From NCBI GenBank assembly GCA_026982215.1, contig JALSHN010000042.1, forward strand, positions 1 to 31,153: 31,153 nt of DNA. Direction: 5' to 3'. The notes beneath the pieces are model-generated. The model was not told the DNA's origin and made no database searches. It worked only from the letters and a program-made list of their open reading frames with translations. Positions 25,563-31,153 of this stretch are shown here, piece after piece (position 1 is the first letter of the stretch; each line of letters starts with the position of its first letter). Both the position numbers and the translations under genes were made by a program. This stretch comes from Gammaproteobacteria bacterium. Lineage in GTDB: Bacteria > Pseudomonadota > Gammaproteobacteria > S012-40.

Positions 25563-26890
25563 TGTTTGGGCCCTCCCAGGACTTCATGGATTGGCAGGGC
25601 CAGATCGTCCGTGGGGGTGATTGCGGTGCCCGTTTTGGGGTCGATGTGCAGTCGGGCCTGGTGAGTGATGAAATCGGCGATCCGTTGGTCGTCTCTCGGG
25701 CTGATGATGCGTTTGAGACGCAGCTGAACGACCAGAGGATCTTGGGGACGATCGGCCACATCGAACCAGATCTCTCGTATCATTTCCACCGTTTTTCCGG
25801 CGGTGATGGGGCCGGAATAGCGAAACTCATCGTTGCTATCCAGAAAGACCAAGTTCCGGCGTGGTTGGATCGCCCCTTTGCCGCCCGCGAGGCTTGCTTC
25901 TACCTCGATGCGCGTTCCAGCGCTGATGACGCCTCGGATGAGTACCTTGAGGTAGCCATCGTCAGGATCGAGGAAGTTTTTGAGCAGTTCCAGGGTCAGC
26001 TCGGGCTGGTCGGGTGGGGGGAAGGCTTGACGGAGGGTCCAGGCGGCGTTGTAGGCGGCCAGGGCCAGGGGGCGATGGGTATGACGTCCCAGTCGCAACA
26101 GATCTGGCAGGGCCTCGTAGGCGTACAACTGTTCCAAGGCGATTACAGCGCGCTCTCTCAGGTAAACATCGGGGTCGTCCTCATCGTTGGCCAGTTTACG
26201 CAAGGCTTCCACCGCGGCTGGGCTGGGATAGAGCATGAGCTCGTCCACGGCGGCCAATCGCTCGGCACGTGTGCGCCCCTCATCCAGAGCTTGCTCCAGG
26301 GCCTCCTCGGAAGAGGAAGGCCCGGGTTCGAAGATCAGCTCGTCGATGAGTTCCACGCCGTTTTGTTGAAAGACGACGCGGCGGATAGTACCGGGTTTGT
26401 GATCGATGCCGATGAAATTGGTGACGCCGGGGTCCTTGGCGGTGACGCTCACACTATCCAGGAGATTACCGTCGGCATCGTAGGCATGGAGAACGCCGCT
26501 GGCGTTGTTGTCGTAGCCGGCAAAATAGAATCCCACTCGGTCCTGGCCGGTGGTGAAATCGATGACGATGCCGGCGGAGGAGGGGCCGGTGATGAGGTCC
26601 TGTCCTTGGGAAGGCAGGATGAAGCGTGATTGAATTGCGCCTTGCGGAGTCTGGGTGTCCAGCCCCAGTGTTTGGGGATAGATCACCCGTAGGGGACGTC
26701 CAGTGGTGTCCCTGAGGCGTACCCCTCGATTGAGAAACTGGTCAGAGAGATATTGACCGGGGGCCAGGGTATCGAAACCGATGCGGCTGGCCAGGGGTGA
26801 GAAATCGCCGGAATCGGTGGGGGCGGCACCCAGGGGAAGGCTGACGAAGACAGCAAGCAGTGCGACTCGATTTCGTCTGGAGTAGGCCAC
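25559..26890 (-). CDS. Exported beta-sandwich plus HEAT-repeat protein
   Basis: This 443-residue protein uses a GTG start at 26890, supported by a strong AGGAGGAGGAG ribosome site, and has a signal peptide (VALLAVFVSLPLGAA). Residues about 36-190 resemble the beta-sandwich common at the start of PEP-CTERM-type exported proteins (IGFDTLAPGQYLSDQF, VGFYFAGYD). Residues about 195-310 are helical HEAT or PBS-lyase-like repeats (AVEALRKLAND, AVIALEQLYAYEALPDLLRL), and the C-terminal 120 residues look like a second beta-domain. No sorting signal ends it. HEAT arrays usually bind other proteins. Its stop overlaps the start of the giant CFI-box protein, so they are co-translated and probably interact. 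Function is unknown. Confidence 0.78.
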   Translation of the reverse strand: MAYSRRNRVALLAVFVSLPLGAAPTDSGDFSPLASRIGFDTLAPGQYLSDQFLNRGVRLRDTTGRPLRVIYPQTLGLDTQTPQGAIQSRFILPSQGQDLITGPSSAGIVIDFTTGQDRVGFYFAGYDNNASGVLHAYDADGNLLDSVSVTAKDPGVTNFIGIDHKPGTIRRVVFQQNGVELIDELIFEPGPSSSEEALEQALDEGRTRAERLAAVDELMLYPSPAAVEALRKLANDEDDPDVYLRERAVIALEQLYAYEALPDLLRLGRHTHRPLALAAYNAAWTLRQAFPPPDQPELTLELLKNFLDPDDGYLKVLIRGVISAGTRIEVEASLAGGKGAIQPRRNLVFLDSNDEFRYSGPITAGKTVEMIREIWFDVADRPQDPLVVQLRLKRIISPRDDQRIADFITHQARLHIDPKTGTAITPTDDLALPIHEVLGGPKQ

Positions 26891-26948
26891 GACGTCTCCT
26901 CCTCCTAGAGCGGTGGTTCCCTTCTCTTGGTTAGGGTTTATGTAAAAA

Positions 26949-26976
26949 ATTATACCGTGTTGGTGCTCTATGTCCA
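26949..26976 (-). promoter_or_regulatory. Near-consensus sigma-70 promoter for the HEAT/giant-protein operon
   Basis: On the minus strand TGGACA (26976-26971) and a perfect TATAAT (26954-26949) are separated by 16 bases. The elements match 5/6 and 6/6 of consensus. Transcription would start near 26942, leaving a leader of about 50 bases before the GTG at 26890. The surrounding AT-rich tract stands out from its GC-rich flanks. Confidence 0.8.
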
Positions 26977-27007
26977 GGGGGTGTCCGTTGCCGAATGGGG
27001 TGCGGTG

Positions 27008-27646
27008 CTAGAAGCGGTACCCGAACTGGAAGAAGGTGAAGTCGGCCATGATCTTGCCGCCATCGTAAGGGGGCAGGATGAACCGGTCCACGGCGGCGTA
27101 GGCCTCGGTGTCGCCCACCAGGTAACGCCCGAGCGTCACGTCGGCGCCCCAGTAAAAGTGTTGGGAGGAGAACCAGCGCACACCCACCGTGCCGCCGAGG
27201 CCCAGGCGGGTGGCGTCTTCGAAGGTGCTGCGGCTATGGTAGAGACGGGTGGTGATGCCGATGAACGGCCGTACGCCAGGTGACTGATAGCCGGGGAAGA
27301 TCAGCCCTGTCAGGGTTTCCATGGCGCGTTTGAACCAGGACTCCACCCGTGTCTCCTCGGGGGTGGGGAACAGACCGCGTCCGGCTTTGGGAAAGTAGCG
27401 ACGCATGGAGAAGCCAAGGATGAGGTCGTGATCCCCACCGCGCCCGTGGTAGAAAACGGGTGTATGCAGTTCCAGTTTTCTTTCCGGGAGGAAACGGGAG
27501 ATGCCGCCGGCGAGCCAGTTCGCTTCTCCATCCACGATGCTGCCTACCAGCAGATAGGGGTTGATCTCCACGCCCCAATGGCGCTCGTCTGCGGTTGCGC
27601 TGAAGGTGATTAGTGAAATAATTATCAACGCGTTGAGTCGGTGCAT
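27008..27646 (-). CDS. Outer-membrane beta-barrel-like protein
   Basis: The 212-residue protein has a signal peptide (ALIIISLITFSATA, cut near residue 19-20) and alternating amphipathic strands typical of small outer-membrane barrels. It ends in an aromatic residue (FFQFGYRF), the usual BAM recognition signal. Glycine- and aromatic-rich segments such as GVRPFIGITTRLYHS and VGVRWFSSQHFYWGADVTLG fit transmembrane strands. The conserved family name is not recognised. It lies 117 bases upstream of the HEAT-gene start on the same strand. The strong promoter at 26949-26976 falls in that gap, so the downstream operon can be transcribed independently. A GGAAAGG-like ribosome site precedes the ATG at 27646. 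Confidence 0.75.
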   Translation of the reverse strand: MHRLNALIIISLITFSATADERHWGVEINPYLLVGSIVDGEANWLAGGISRFLPERKLELHTPVFYHGRGGDHDLILGFSMRRYFPKAGRGLFPTPEETRVESWFKRAMETLTGLIFPGYQSPGVRPFIGITTRLYHSRSTFEDATRLGLGGTVGVRWFSSQHFYWGADVTLGRYLVGDTEAYAAVDRFILPPYDGGKIMADFTFFQFGYRF

Positions 27647-27736
27647 GGCCGGGCCTTTCCTGCTGGGTTCGTGGATGAGGGCCCATGATACAAAGTCCTG
27701 CCTTCTCAGGGGAATGCTTCATGGGGGCGGGGTCAA

Positions 27737-27764
27737 TTGAACCACGCCGACGGAATGTTAAAAT
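27737..27764 (+). promoter_or_regulatory. Sigma-70-type promoter for the redoxin-trmH unit
   Basis: TTGAAC (27737-27742) and TAAAAT (27759-27764) have a 16-base spacer and match the consensus at 4/6 and 5/6 positions. Transcription would begin near 27771, about 30 bases before the redoxin ATG at 27803. Confidence 0.6.
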
Positions 27765-27802
27765 CGCCGCCTCCACGGATTTCAGAGTCAAGGAGTCAGA
27801 AA

Positions 27803-28384
27803 ATGGCGCGCACGCCCTCCACCATGATCGATCTGGGCACCGAGGCCCCCGATTTCTGCCTGCCCGAGCCGGCCACGGGGAAGACGGTCTGCCGGGACGA
27901 TTTCAAGGGCAAGAAGGGGCTGCTGGTGATGTTCATCTCCAATCACTGCCCCTATGTGAAACACATTGCCGACGAGTTGGCCCGATTCGCCGAGGAATAT
28001 CAGGACAGGGGCCTGGGGATCGTGGCCATCAACGCCAACGATGTGGAGAACTATCCCGACGACGCCCCGGAGAAGATGATCGAAGAGGTGAAGGCCCGCG
28101 GTTACACCTTCCCCTATCTGTTCGATGAGAGTCAGAAGGTGGCCAAGGCCTACCAGGCCGCCTGTACGCCGGATTTCTTCTTGTTCGACGGCGACTTCAA
28201 ACTGGTCTACCGCGGCCAGTTCGACGATGCCCGTCCGCGCAACGACGAGCCGGTAACCGGCAAGGATCTGCGTGCCGCCGCCGATGCCCTGCTGGCCGGC
28301 CGCCCCATCCCCGAGGACCAGAAACCCTCACTGGGGTGCAACATCAAGTGGAAGCCCGGTAACGAGCCGGACTACTACGGCTGA
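27803..28384 (+). CDS. Thioredoxin-fold redoxin (AhpC/TSA-like)
   Basis: This 193-residue cytoplasmic protein has a peroxiredoxin-like thioredoxin fold. The active-site region reads FISNHCPYVKH, with Cys49 in a C-P-Y-V-K context instead of CXXC. Family landmarks AYQAACTPDFFLFD, LVYRGQFDD, PVTGKDLR and the C-terminal LGCNIKWK are all present and match a widespread bacterial 'thioredoxin family' subgroup of about 190 residues. It probably reduces peroxide or disulfide substrates. Its physiological substrate is not established. The ATG at 27803 is chosen because of the AAGGAG at 27790-27795; an earlier in-frame start would overlap the promoter. The stop overlaps the trmH start (TGATG), so they are coupled. 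Confidence 0.88.
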   Translation: MARTPSTMIDLGTEAPDFCLPEPATGKTVCRDDFKGKKGLLVMFISNHCPYVKHIADELARFAEEYQDRGLGIVAINANDVENYPDDAPEKMIEEVKARGYTFPYLFDESQKVAKAYQAACTPDFFLFDGDFKLVYRGQFDDARPRNDEPVTGKDLRAAADALLAGRPIPEDQKPSLGCNIKWKPGNEPDYYG

Positions 28385-29055
28385 TGGTCACCGAGCGCCG
28401 TCTGGCGCGGCTCAAGGCGGCGCTGGACCGGCGCCAGCCCGATCTCACCGTGCTCATGGACCGGGTGCACAAACCTCACAATCTGTCGGCGGTGATGCGC
28501 ACCGCCGATGCCGTGGGGTTGTTCGAAGTTCACGCGGTGGCTGCGCCCAACATCGGAATCCACCACGATTGCTCCGCCGGCGGTGGCAAGTGGGTGGGCC
28601 TGCGCACCCACCCCGACCTGGAGCAGGCCATGGCCGAGCTCCAGGGGCGGGGTTTCCAGTGCCTGGCGGCGCATTATTCCCAGCGCTCGGTGGATTTTCG
28701 GGAGATCGACTATACCCGTCCCACCGCCATCATCGTCGGGGCGGAGAAGTACGGCCTTTCCGAGACCGCTCTCGCCCGGGCCGATGCCCACATCACCATA
28801 CCCATGGTGGGGATGATCGTCTCCCTCAATGTCTCGGTGGCCACCGCGGTGATCCTCTACGAGGCCCAGCGCCAGCGCGAGGCCGCCGGTCTCTACGACC
28901 GGCCGCGGTTGGACCCGCAGATCTATCGGCGGACCTTGTTCGAGTGGACCCACCCCGAGCTGGTGGACTACTGTCGGCGACATGGTCTGGAGTACCCGGA
29001 GGTGGATGAAAATGGCGAGCCGCTCGAGCCGTTCCCACCCCGGAAAGGGGCTTGA
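28384..29055 (+). CDS. trmH: tRNA (guanosine(18)-2'-O)-methyltransferase TrmH
   Basis: This 223-residue SPOUT methyltransferase transfers a methyl from SAM to the 2'-hydroxyl of G18 in the tRNA D-loop. The three SPOUT motifs are present: KPHNLSAVMRTADAVG with the catalytic arginine, AIIVGAEKYGLS, and IPMVGMIVSLNVSVATAVIL forming the knot. Length is close to the E. coli enzyme (229 residues), with its C-terminal helical extension retained. The ATG overlaps the redoxin stop. The TGA stop (29053-29055) lies inside the -35 element of the tRNA-Met promoter, so trmH and the tRNA are packed end to end. Confidence 0.93.
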   Translation: MVTERRLARLKAALDRRQPDLTVLMDRVHKPHNLSAVMRTADAVGLFEVHAVAAPNIGIHHDCSAGGGKWVGLRTHPDLEQAMAELQGRGFQCLAAHYSQRSVDFREIDYTRPTAIIVGAEKYGLSETALARADAHITIPMVGMIVSLNVSVATAVILYEAQRQREAAGLYDRPRLDPQIYRRTLFEWTHPELVDYCRRHGLEYPEVDENGEPLEPFPPRKGA

Positions 29056-29080
29056 CAACCCTCGGCTGGGTGGGGAGAAT
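29052..29080 (+). promoter_or_regulatory. tRNA-Met promoter with GC-rich discriminator
   Basis: A perfect TTGACA (29052-29057) and GAGAAT (29075-29080) have a 17-base spacer. The -35 overlaps the trmH stop codon. The sequence after the -10, TCCGCGTCCC, is GC-rich, as in stable-RNA promoters controlled by ppGpp. The mature tRNA begins at 29095, leaving a leader of only a few bases. Confidence 0.8.
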
Positions 29081-29094
29081 TCCGCGTCCCATCC

Positions 29095-29171
29095 GGCTAC
29101 GTAGCTCAGTTGGTTAGAGCACATCACTCATAATGATGGGGTCGGTGGTTCGAGTCCACCCGTAGCCACCA
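29095..29171 (+). tRNA. tRNA-Met (CAU), elongator
   Basis: A complete 77-base tRNA including an encoded CCA (29169-29171). The acceptor stem GGCTACG pairs perfectly with CGTAGCC. The anticodon stem CATCA/TGATG encloses the loop CTCATAA with anticodon CAT. The 5' half matches the E. coli elongator tRNA-Met as I recall it, and the first acceptor pair G-C plus the D-loop AGTTGGTTAGAG argue against an initiator tRNA. A tRNA-Ile2 (lysidine-modified CAT) is the alternative but less likely. Confidence 0.95.
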
Positions 29172-29193
29172 TCAGCTTATCCAAGAACGTCCG

Positions 29194-29241
29194 AAGAAGG
29201 CCGGAAAGCCAAGAGGAATCAAGGCTTCCGGCCTTTCTTTT
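29194..29241 (+). terminator. Intrinsic terminator after tRNA-Met
   Basis: AAGGCCGG-A-AAGCC (29197-29210) pairs with GGCTTCCGGCCTT (29223-29235), with one bulged A and a 12-base loop, and TTCTTTT follows. It lies about 25 bases past the tRNA end and would terminate tRNA-Met and any trmH read-through. Confidence 0.88.
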
Positions 29242-29255
29242 GTCCGGTGATGTCT

Positions 29256-29304
29256 GGGGGCATCCATTGACGACCGGAGGAATTCGGGGGCAGATTTGGG
29301 GGCA
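29256..29304 (+). repeat. Three GGGGGCA repeats downstream of tRNA-Met
   Basis: GGGGGCA occurs at 29256-29262, 29286-29292 and 29298-29304, each preceded by a T/C-rich triplet (TCT, TTC, TTT). They lie just beyond the tRNA terminator in a gap without a gene. Similar short iterated motifs occur at integrase arm sites, and tRNA 3' ends are favoured integration targets. No integrase is in the window, so the origin is only suggested. Confidence 0.45.
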
Positions 29305-29367
29305 TGGCCCCACCTCCGGAAAACGGTGCTTGGGGCAACCACGGAGTTTTCGTGGTCGTGGAAGGGC

Positions 29368-29559
29368 TCAGAGGGTGATGCGCCAGCCGAAGTCTTCGTC
29401 GTAGACGCATTCCAGCTCTTCCGGGGCCCCCCAGGAGATGTCGATGCGGTCGATCTCGTCTTCGTCGCGAATGCCGGCCTGTTCCAGCAGGGTCTTGATC
29501 TCTCCCCAGGTGAGTTTGCCTTCATTGCGCGGCTGTAGCCTGTGTACGCCCCGTTTCAT
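29368..29559 (-). CDS. Small acidic protein of unknown function
   Basis: This frame encodes 63 residues with no signal or membrane segment. A basic N-terminus (MKRGVHRLQPRNEGK) is followed by a helix (LTWGEIKTLLEQAG) and then a very acidic patch (IRDEDEIDRIDISWG), ending ELECVYDEDFGWRITL. The tryptophan-containing helix and the strand-like end suggest a small folded domain. The start at 29559 is preferred over the longer frame to 29637 because a GGGGGATGG ribosome site precedes it. It faces away from the ankyrin gene. I do not recognise the family. It may be a cytoplasmic binding partner. Confidence 0.6.
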   Translation of the reverse strand: MKRGVHRLQPRNEGKLTWGEIKTLLEQAGIRDEDEIDRIDISWGAPEELECVYDEDFGWRITL

Positions 29560-29685
29560 GATCCATCCCCCACGGCCCGTATTCCTATTATCTGTAGGTG
29601 TATTGGGCGTGGGAGTCAAGCGGGATTTCGTTGTCATCGGTCAAGTCCTTGAGTCGTCTGGTCGATGAGGGGCCAGGAGGTGTGT

Positions 29686-30468
29686 ATGCGAGGTCGCTGG
29701 TTGTTGTCGTCGATTTTGTGCTGTTCGTTGGTTTGGGCGCAGTCGCCTGAGCCGACGGACTGGAATGCCAGTCTGCGCCAGGCGGCGGCGGGGGGGCGTC
29801 TTTCGGGAGTGGATTCGGCATTGATCGCTGGGGCCGAGGTGGATGCCGCCAACACCAAAGGCCGTACCGCGCTGATGCAGGCGGTTTTTTTCGGCAACCA
29901 GTGGGTGGCGATGCGCTTGATCGCCGCCGGTGCCGATCCGGATGCCAAGGACGCCCGTGGCCGCACGGCGTTGATGATCGCCGCGCAACGGGGGGATTTG
30001 AACCTGGTGGAGCTGCTGTTGGTGAGCGGTGCCGATGTGGGGGCGGTGGATGTGACCGGTCGCGGCCCGTTGGCGCTGGCGGTGGCCGGGGGACATGAGG
30101 ATGTGGTGCGGCTGTTGTTGCGCCATGGCGCCGATCCCAAGCAGGCCGACGCTCGCGGTTATACTCCGCTGCATTGGGCCGCGGAACAGGGGAAGGTGGA
30201 GGTGGTGCGGATGCTGCTCACCGCCGGGGCGGAGGTGGATGCCAAGACCGCCGCCGGTCTGACGCCGTTGATGTTGGCCGCTTCCCGTGGTGCCGAGGCG
30301 GTGGTGGAGGTGTTGCTCGGTGCCGGGGCCAAGGTGGACGAGACCACGCCCGAGGGGATGGATGCCCTCAAGAGCGCCCAGGTGGCGGGATTCGAGGACA
30401 TCGCCGATCGTCTCGAGGAGGCCAAGGCCGAGGCGGAAGCGGGGGCTGAGGGCGGTCAAGGGGAGTGA
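29686..30468 (+). CDS. Secreted ankyrin-repeat protein
   Basis: The 260-residue protein has a signal peptide (LLSSILCCSLVWAQS, cut near residue 19) and about seven ankyrin repeats from about residue 27 to 245. The central ones match consensus well (GRTALMIAAQRGDLNLVELLL, GYTPLHWAAEQGKVEVVRMLL), while the first and last are divergent caps. The tail is acidic and low complexity (AKAEAEAGAEGGQGE). Ankyrin repeats bind proteins, so this is probably a periplasmic or secreted binding protein; similar bacterial proteins protect against or scaffold envelope enzymes. The start at 29686 is chosen because AGGAGG sits five bases upstream; an in-frame ATG at 29665 would put that site inside the gene. A PlsC-like gene follows 58 bases downstream. 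Confidence 0.87.
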   Translation: MRGRWLLSSILCCSLVWAQSPEPTDWNASLRQAAAGGRLSGVDSALIAGAEVDAANTKGRTALMQAVFFGNQWVAMRLIAAGADPDAKDARGRTALMIAAQRGDLNLVELLLVSGADVGAVDVTGRGPLALAVAGGHEDVVRLLLRHGADPKQADARGYTPLHWAAEQGKVEVVRMLLTAGAEVDAKTAAGLTPLMLAASRGAEAVVEVLLGAGAKVDETTPEGMDALKSAQVAGFEDIADRLEEAKAEAEAGAEGGQGE

Positions 30469-30526
30469 TGCCCGGCGCGGGTCTGCCTGTTAACCTCGCC
30501 GCAGGGAAACAGAGGACGGTCGTGTG

Positions 30527-31153
30527 ATGGAAGGGGTGGTGTGGGCGGGGGCGGCGCTGGTGGTCTGGTGGGGGTGGCGCTGGGCCATGGGGCGTCTGGA
30601 GGCGCTCGCCGAGGCCGATTGGGGGGCGCGCTGGCTGAATCGGCTCGATGGGTTGAACCGCGTGTTCTGCCGTCGTTACCACCGGTTGCGTGGTGACGTT
30701 CTGCCGTTGCCGGCGCGCGGTCCGGCGGTGGTGGCGGCCAATCATCTCTCCGGGCTCGATCCGTTGCTGCTCATCGCCAGCGCCCGGCGGCCGTTGCGCT
30801 TTCTCATCGCGCGTGAACAATACCAGCGCTTCGGGCTGCAGTGGTTGTTCCGGGCCGTGGGCTGCATTCCGGTAGACCGCAGTCATCGCCCCGAGGCGGC
30901 GTTGCGTGAGGCCTTGCGCGCCTTGCGCGCCGGGGAGGTGGTGGCCATCTTCCCTCAAGGGCGCATCCATGTGCCGGGGCGGGATGTCGCGCCGCGCATC
31001 AAGCCGGGGGCGGTGCGGCTGGCCGAACATGCGGCCTGTCCGTTGTTGCCCGCCCGGGTGGACGGGGTACGTGGCCGGGGATTGGTGGTGGCGGCGGTGC
31101 TGATCCCCGGGCGGACGCGGGTCACTGTCTATCCCCCACTGGATTGCCGCGCT
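30527..31153 (+). CDS. PlsC-type lysophospholipid acyltransferase, 3' end outside window
   Basis: The frame starts at 30527 after an AGAGGA ribosome site and is open for 209 codons to the window edge. An N-terminal hydrophobic segment (VVWAGAALVVWWGWRWAM) is followed by the acyltransferase block I NHLSGLDP, with the catalytic H-x4-D. A phospholipid-binding segment (VGCIPVDRS) and block III, FPQGRIHVPG, come next, then IKPGAVRLA. The family usually has FPEG; here glutamine replaces glutamate, as discussed under findings. The enzyme would add an acyl chain to lysophosphatidate or a related lysolipid at the inner membrane. The C-terminus is missing. Confidence 0.86.
   Translation, partial: MEGVVWAGAALVVWWGWRWAMGRLEALAEADWGARWLNRLDGLNRVFCRRYHRLRGDVLPLPARGPAVVAANHLSGLDPLLLIASARRPLRFLIAREQYQRFGLQWLFRAVGCIPVDRSHRPEAALREALRALRAGEVVAIFPQGRIHVPGRDVAPRIKPGAVRLAEHAACPLLPARVDGVRGRGLVVAAVLIPGRTRVTVYPPLDCRA

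Noticed and set aside
29128..29313. Minus-strand frame ending GGLEPPTPSL across the tRNA
   Set aside because: This peptide is the reverse translation of the tRNA 3' half and is a well-known false gene at tRNA loci.
29586..29619. Promoter elements between the small acidic gene and the ankyrin gene
   Set aside because: On the minus strand TTGACT (29619-29614) has only TACAGA at 17 bases or an ATAAT-like site at 21; neither is convincing.

Overview
The window is dense, GC-rich bacterial chromosome. It most resembles a gammaproteobacterium, perhaps a free-living, respiratory, Chromatiales- or Ectothiorhodospiraceae-like lineage. That placement is an inference. It rests on an elongator tRNA-Met very close to the enterobacterial one, a TrmH of E. 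coli length, outer-membrane and lipoprotein signals, a GGDEF-EAL protein, an 11-heme secreted cytochrome and a CFI-box-type C-terminus. I saw no intact transposase, phage structural gene or CRISPR array.

Layout. 1-2988: the tail of an NHL beta-propeller gene overlaps a secreted multiheme cytochrome, probably an extracellular or periplasmic electron-transfer pair. 2996-5274: a YgjP-type zinc peptidase diverges from a VWA protein followed by a membrane J-domain protein. 5422-6377: a compact, mostly undescribed locus holds two related 25-residue single-span membrane peptides around an unknown exported or anchored protein. A promoter with interlocked complementary segments precedes the second peptide, and a strong terminator closes the locus. 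6409-9046: a Kef-type antiporter, a decayed MFS transporter and an MprF-flippase-like membrane protein lie on the minus strand. 9185-12881: a tightly overlapping operon encodes an N-formylglutamate amidohydrolase-like enzyme, a DUF1704/MATCAP-like zinc peptidase and a glutathione-synthetase-like ATP-grasp ligase. 12897-16106: a GAF-PAS-GGDEF-EAL c-di-GMP protein.

16365-19839: a dihydroorotate-dehydrogenase-like flavoprotein, then a cyclopropane-fatty-acid-synthase-like methyltransferase overlapping a geranylgeranyl-reductase-like flavoprotein. This looks like lipid tailoring. 19922-26890 (minus): a class C beta-lactamase-fold lipoprotein, a 1334-residue exported protein (gluzincin-like HEXXH site, Ca-binding repeats, FG-GAP-like propeller, CFI-box C-terminus) and a HEAT-repeat exported partner that is translationally coupled to it and driven by a near-consensus promoter. 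27008-27646: an outer-membrane beta-barrel-like protein. 27803-29241: a redoxin, trmH and tRNA-Met with its own promoter and terminator. 29256-31153: GGGGGCA repeats, a small acidic protein, a secreted ankyrin protein and the start of a PlsC-type acyltransferase.

The best candidates for little-described biology are the three-gene ligase/peptidase/amidohydrolase operon, the paired micropeptide locus with its possible RNA switch, and the CFI-box giant protein with its HEAT partner.
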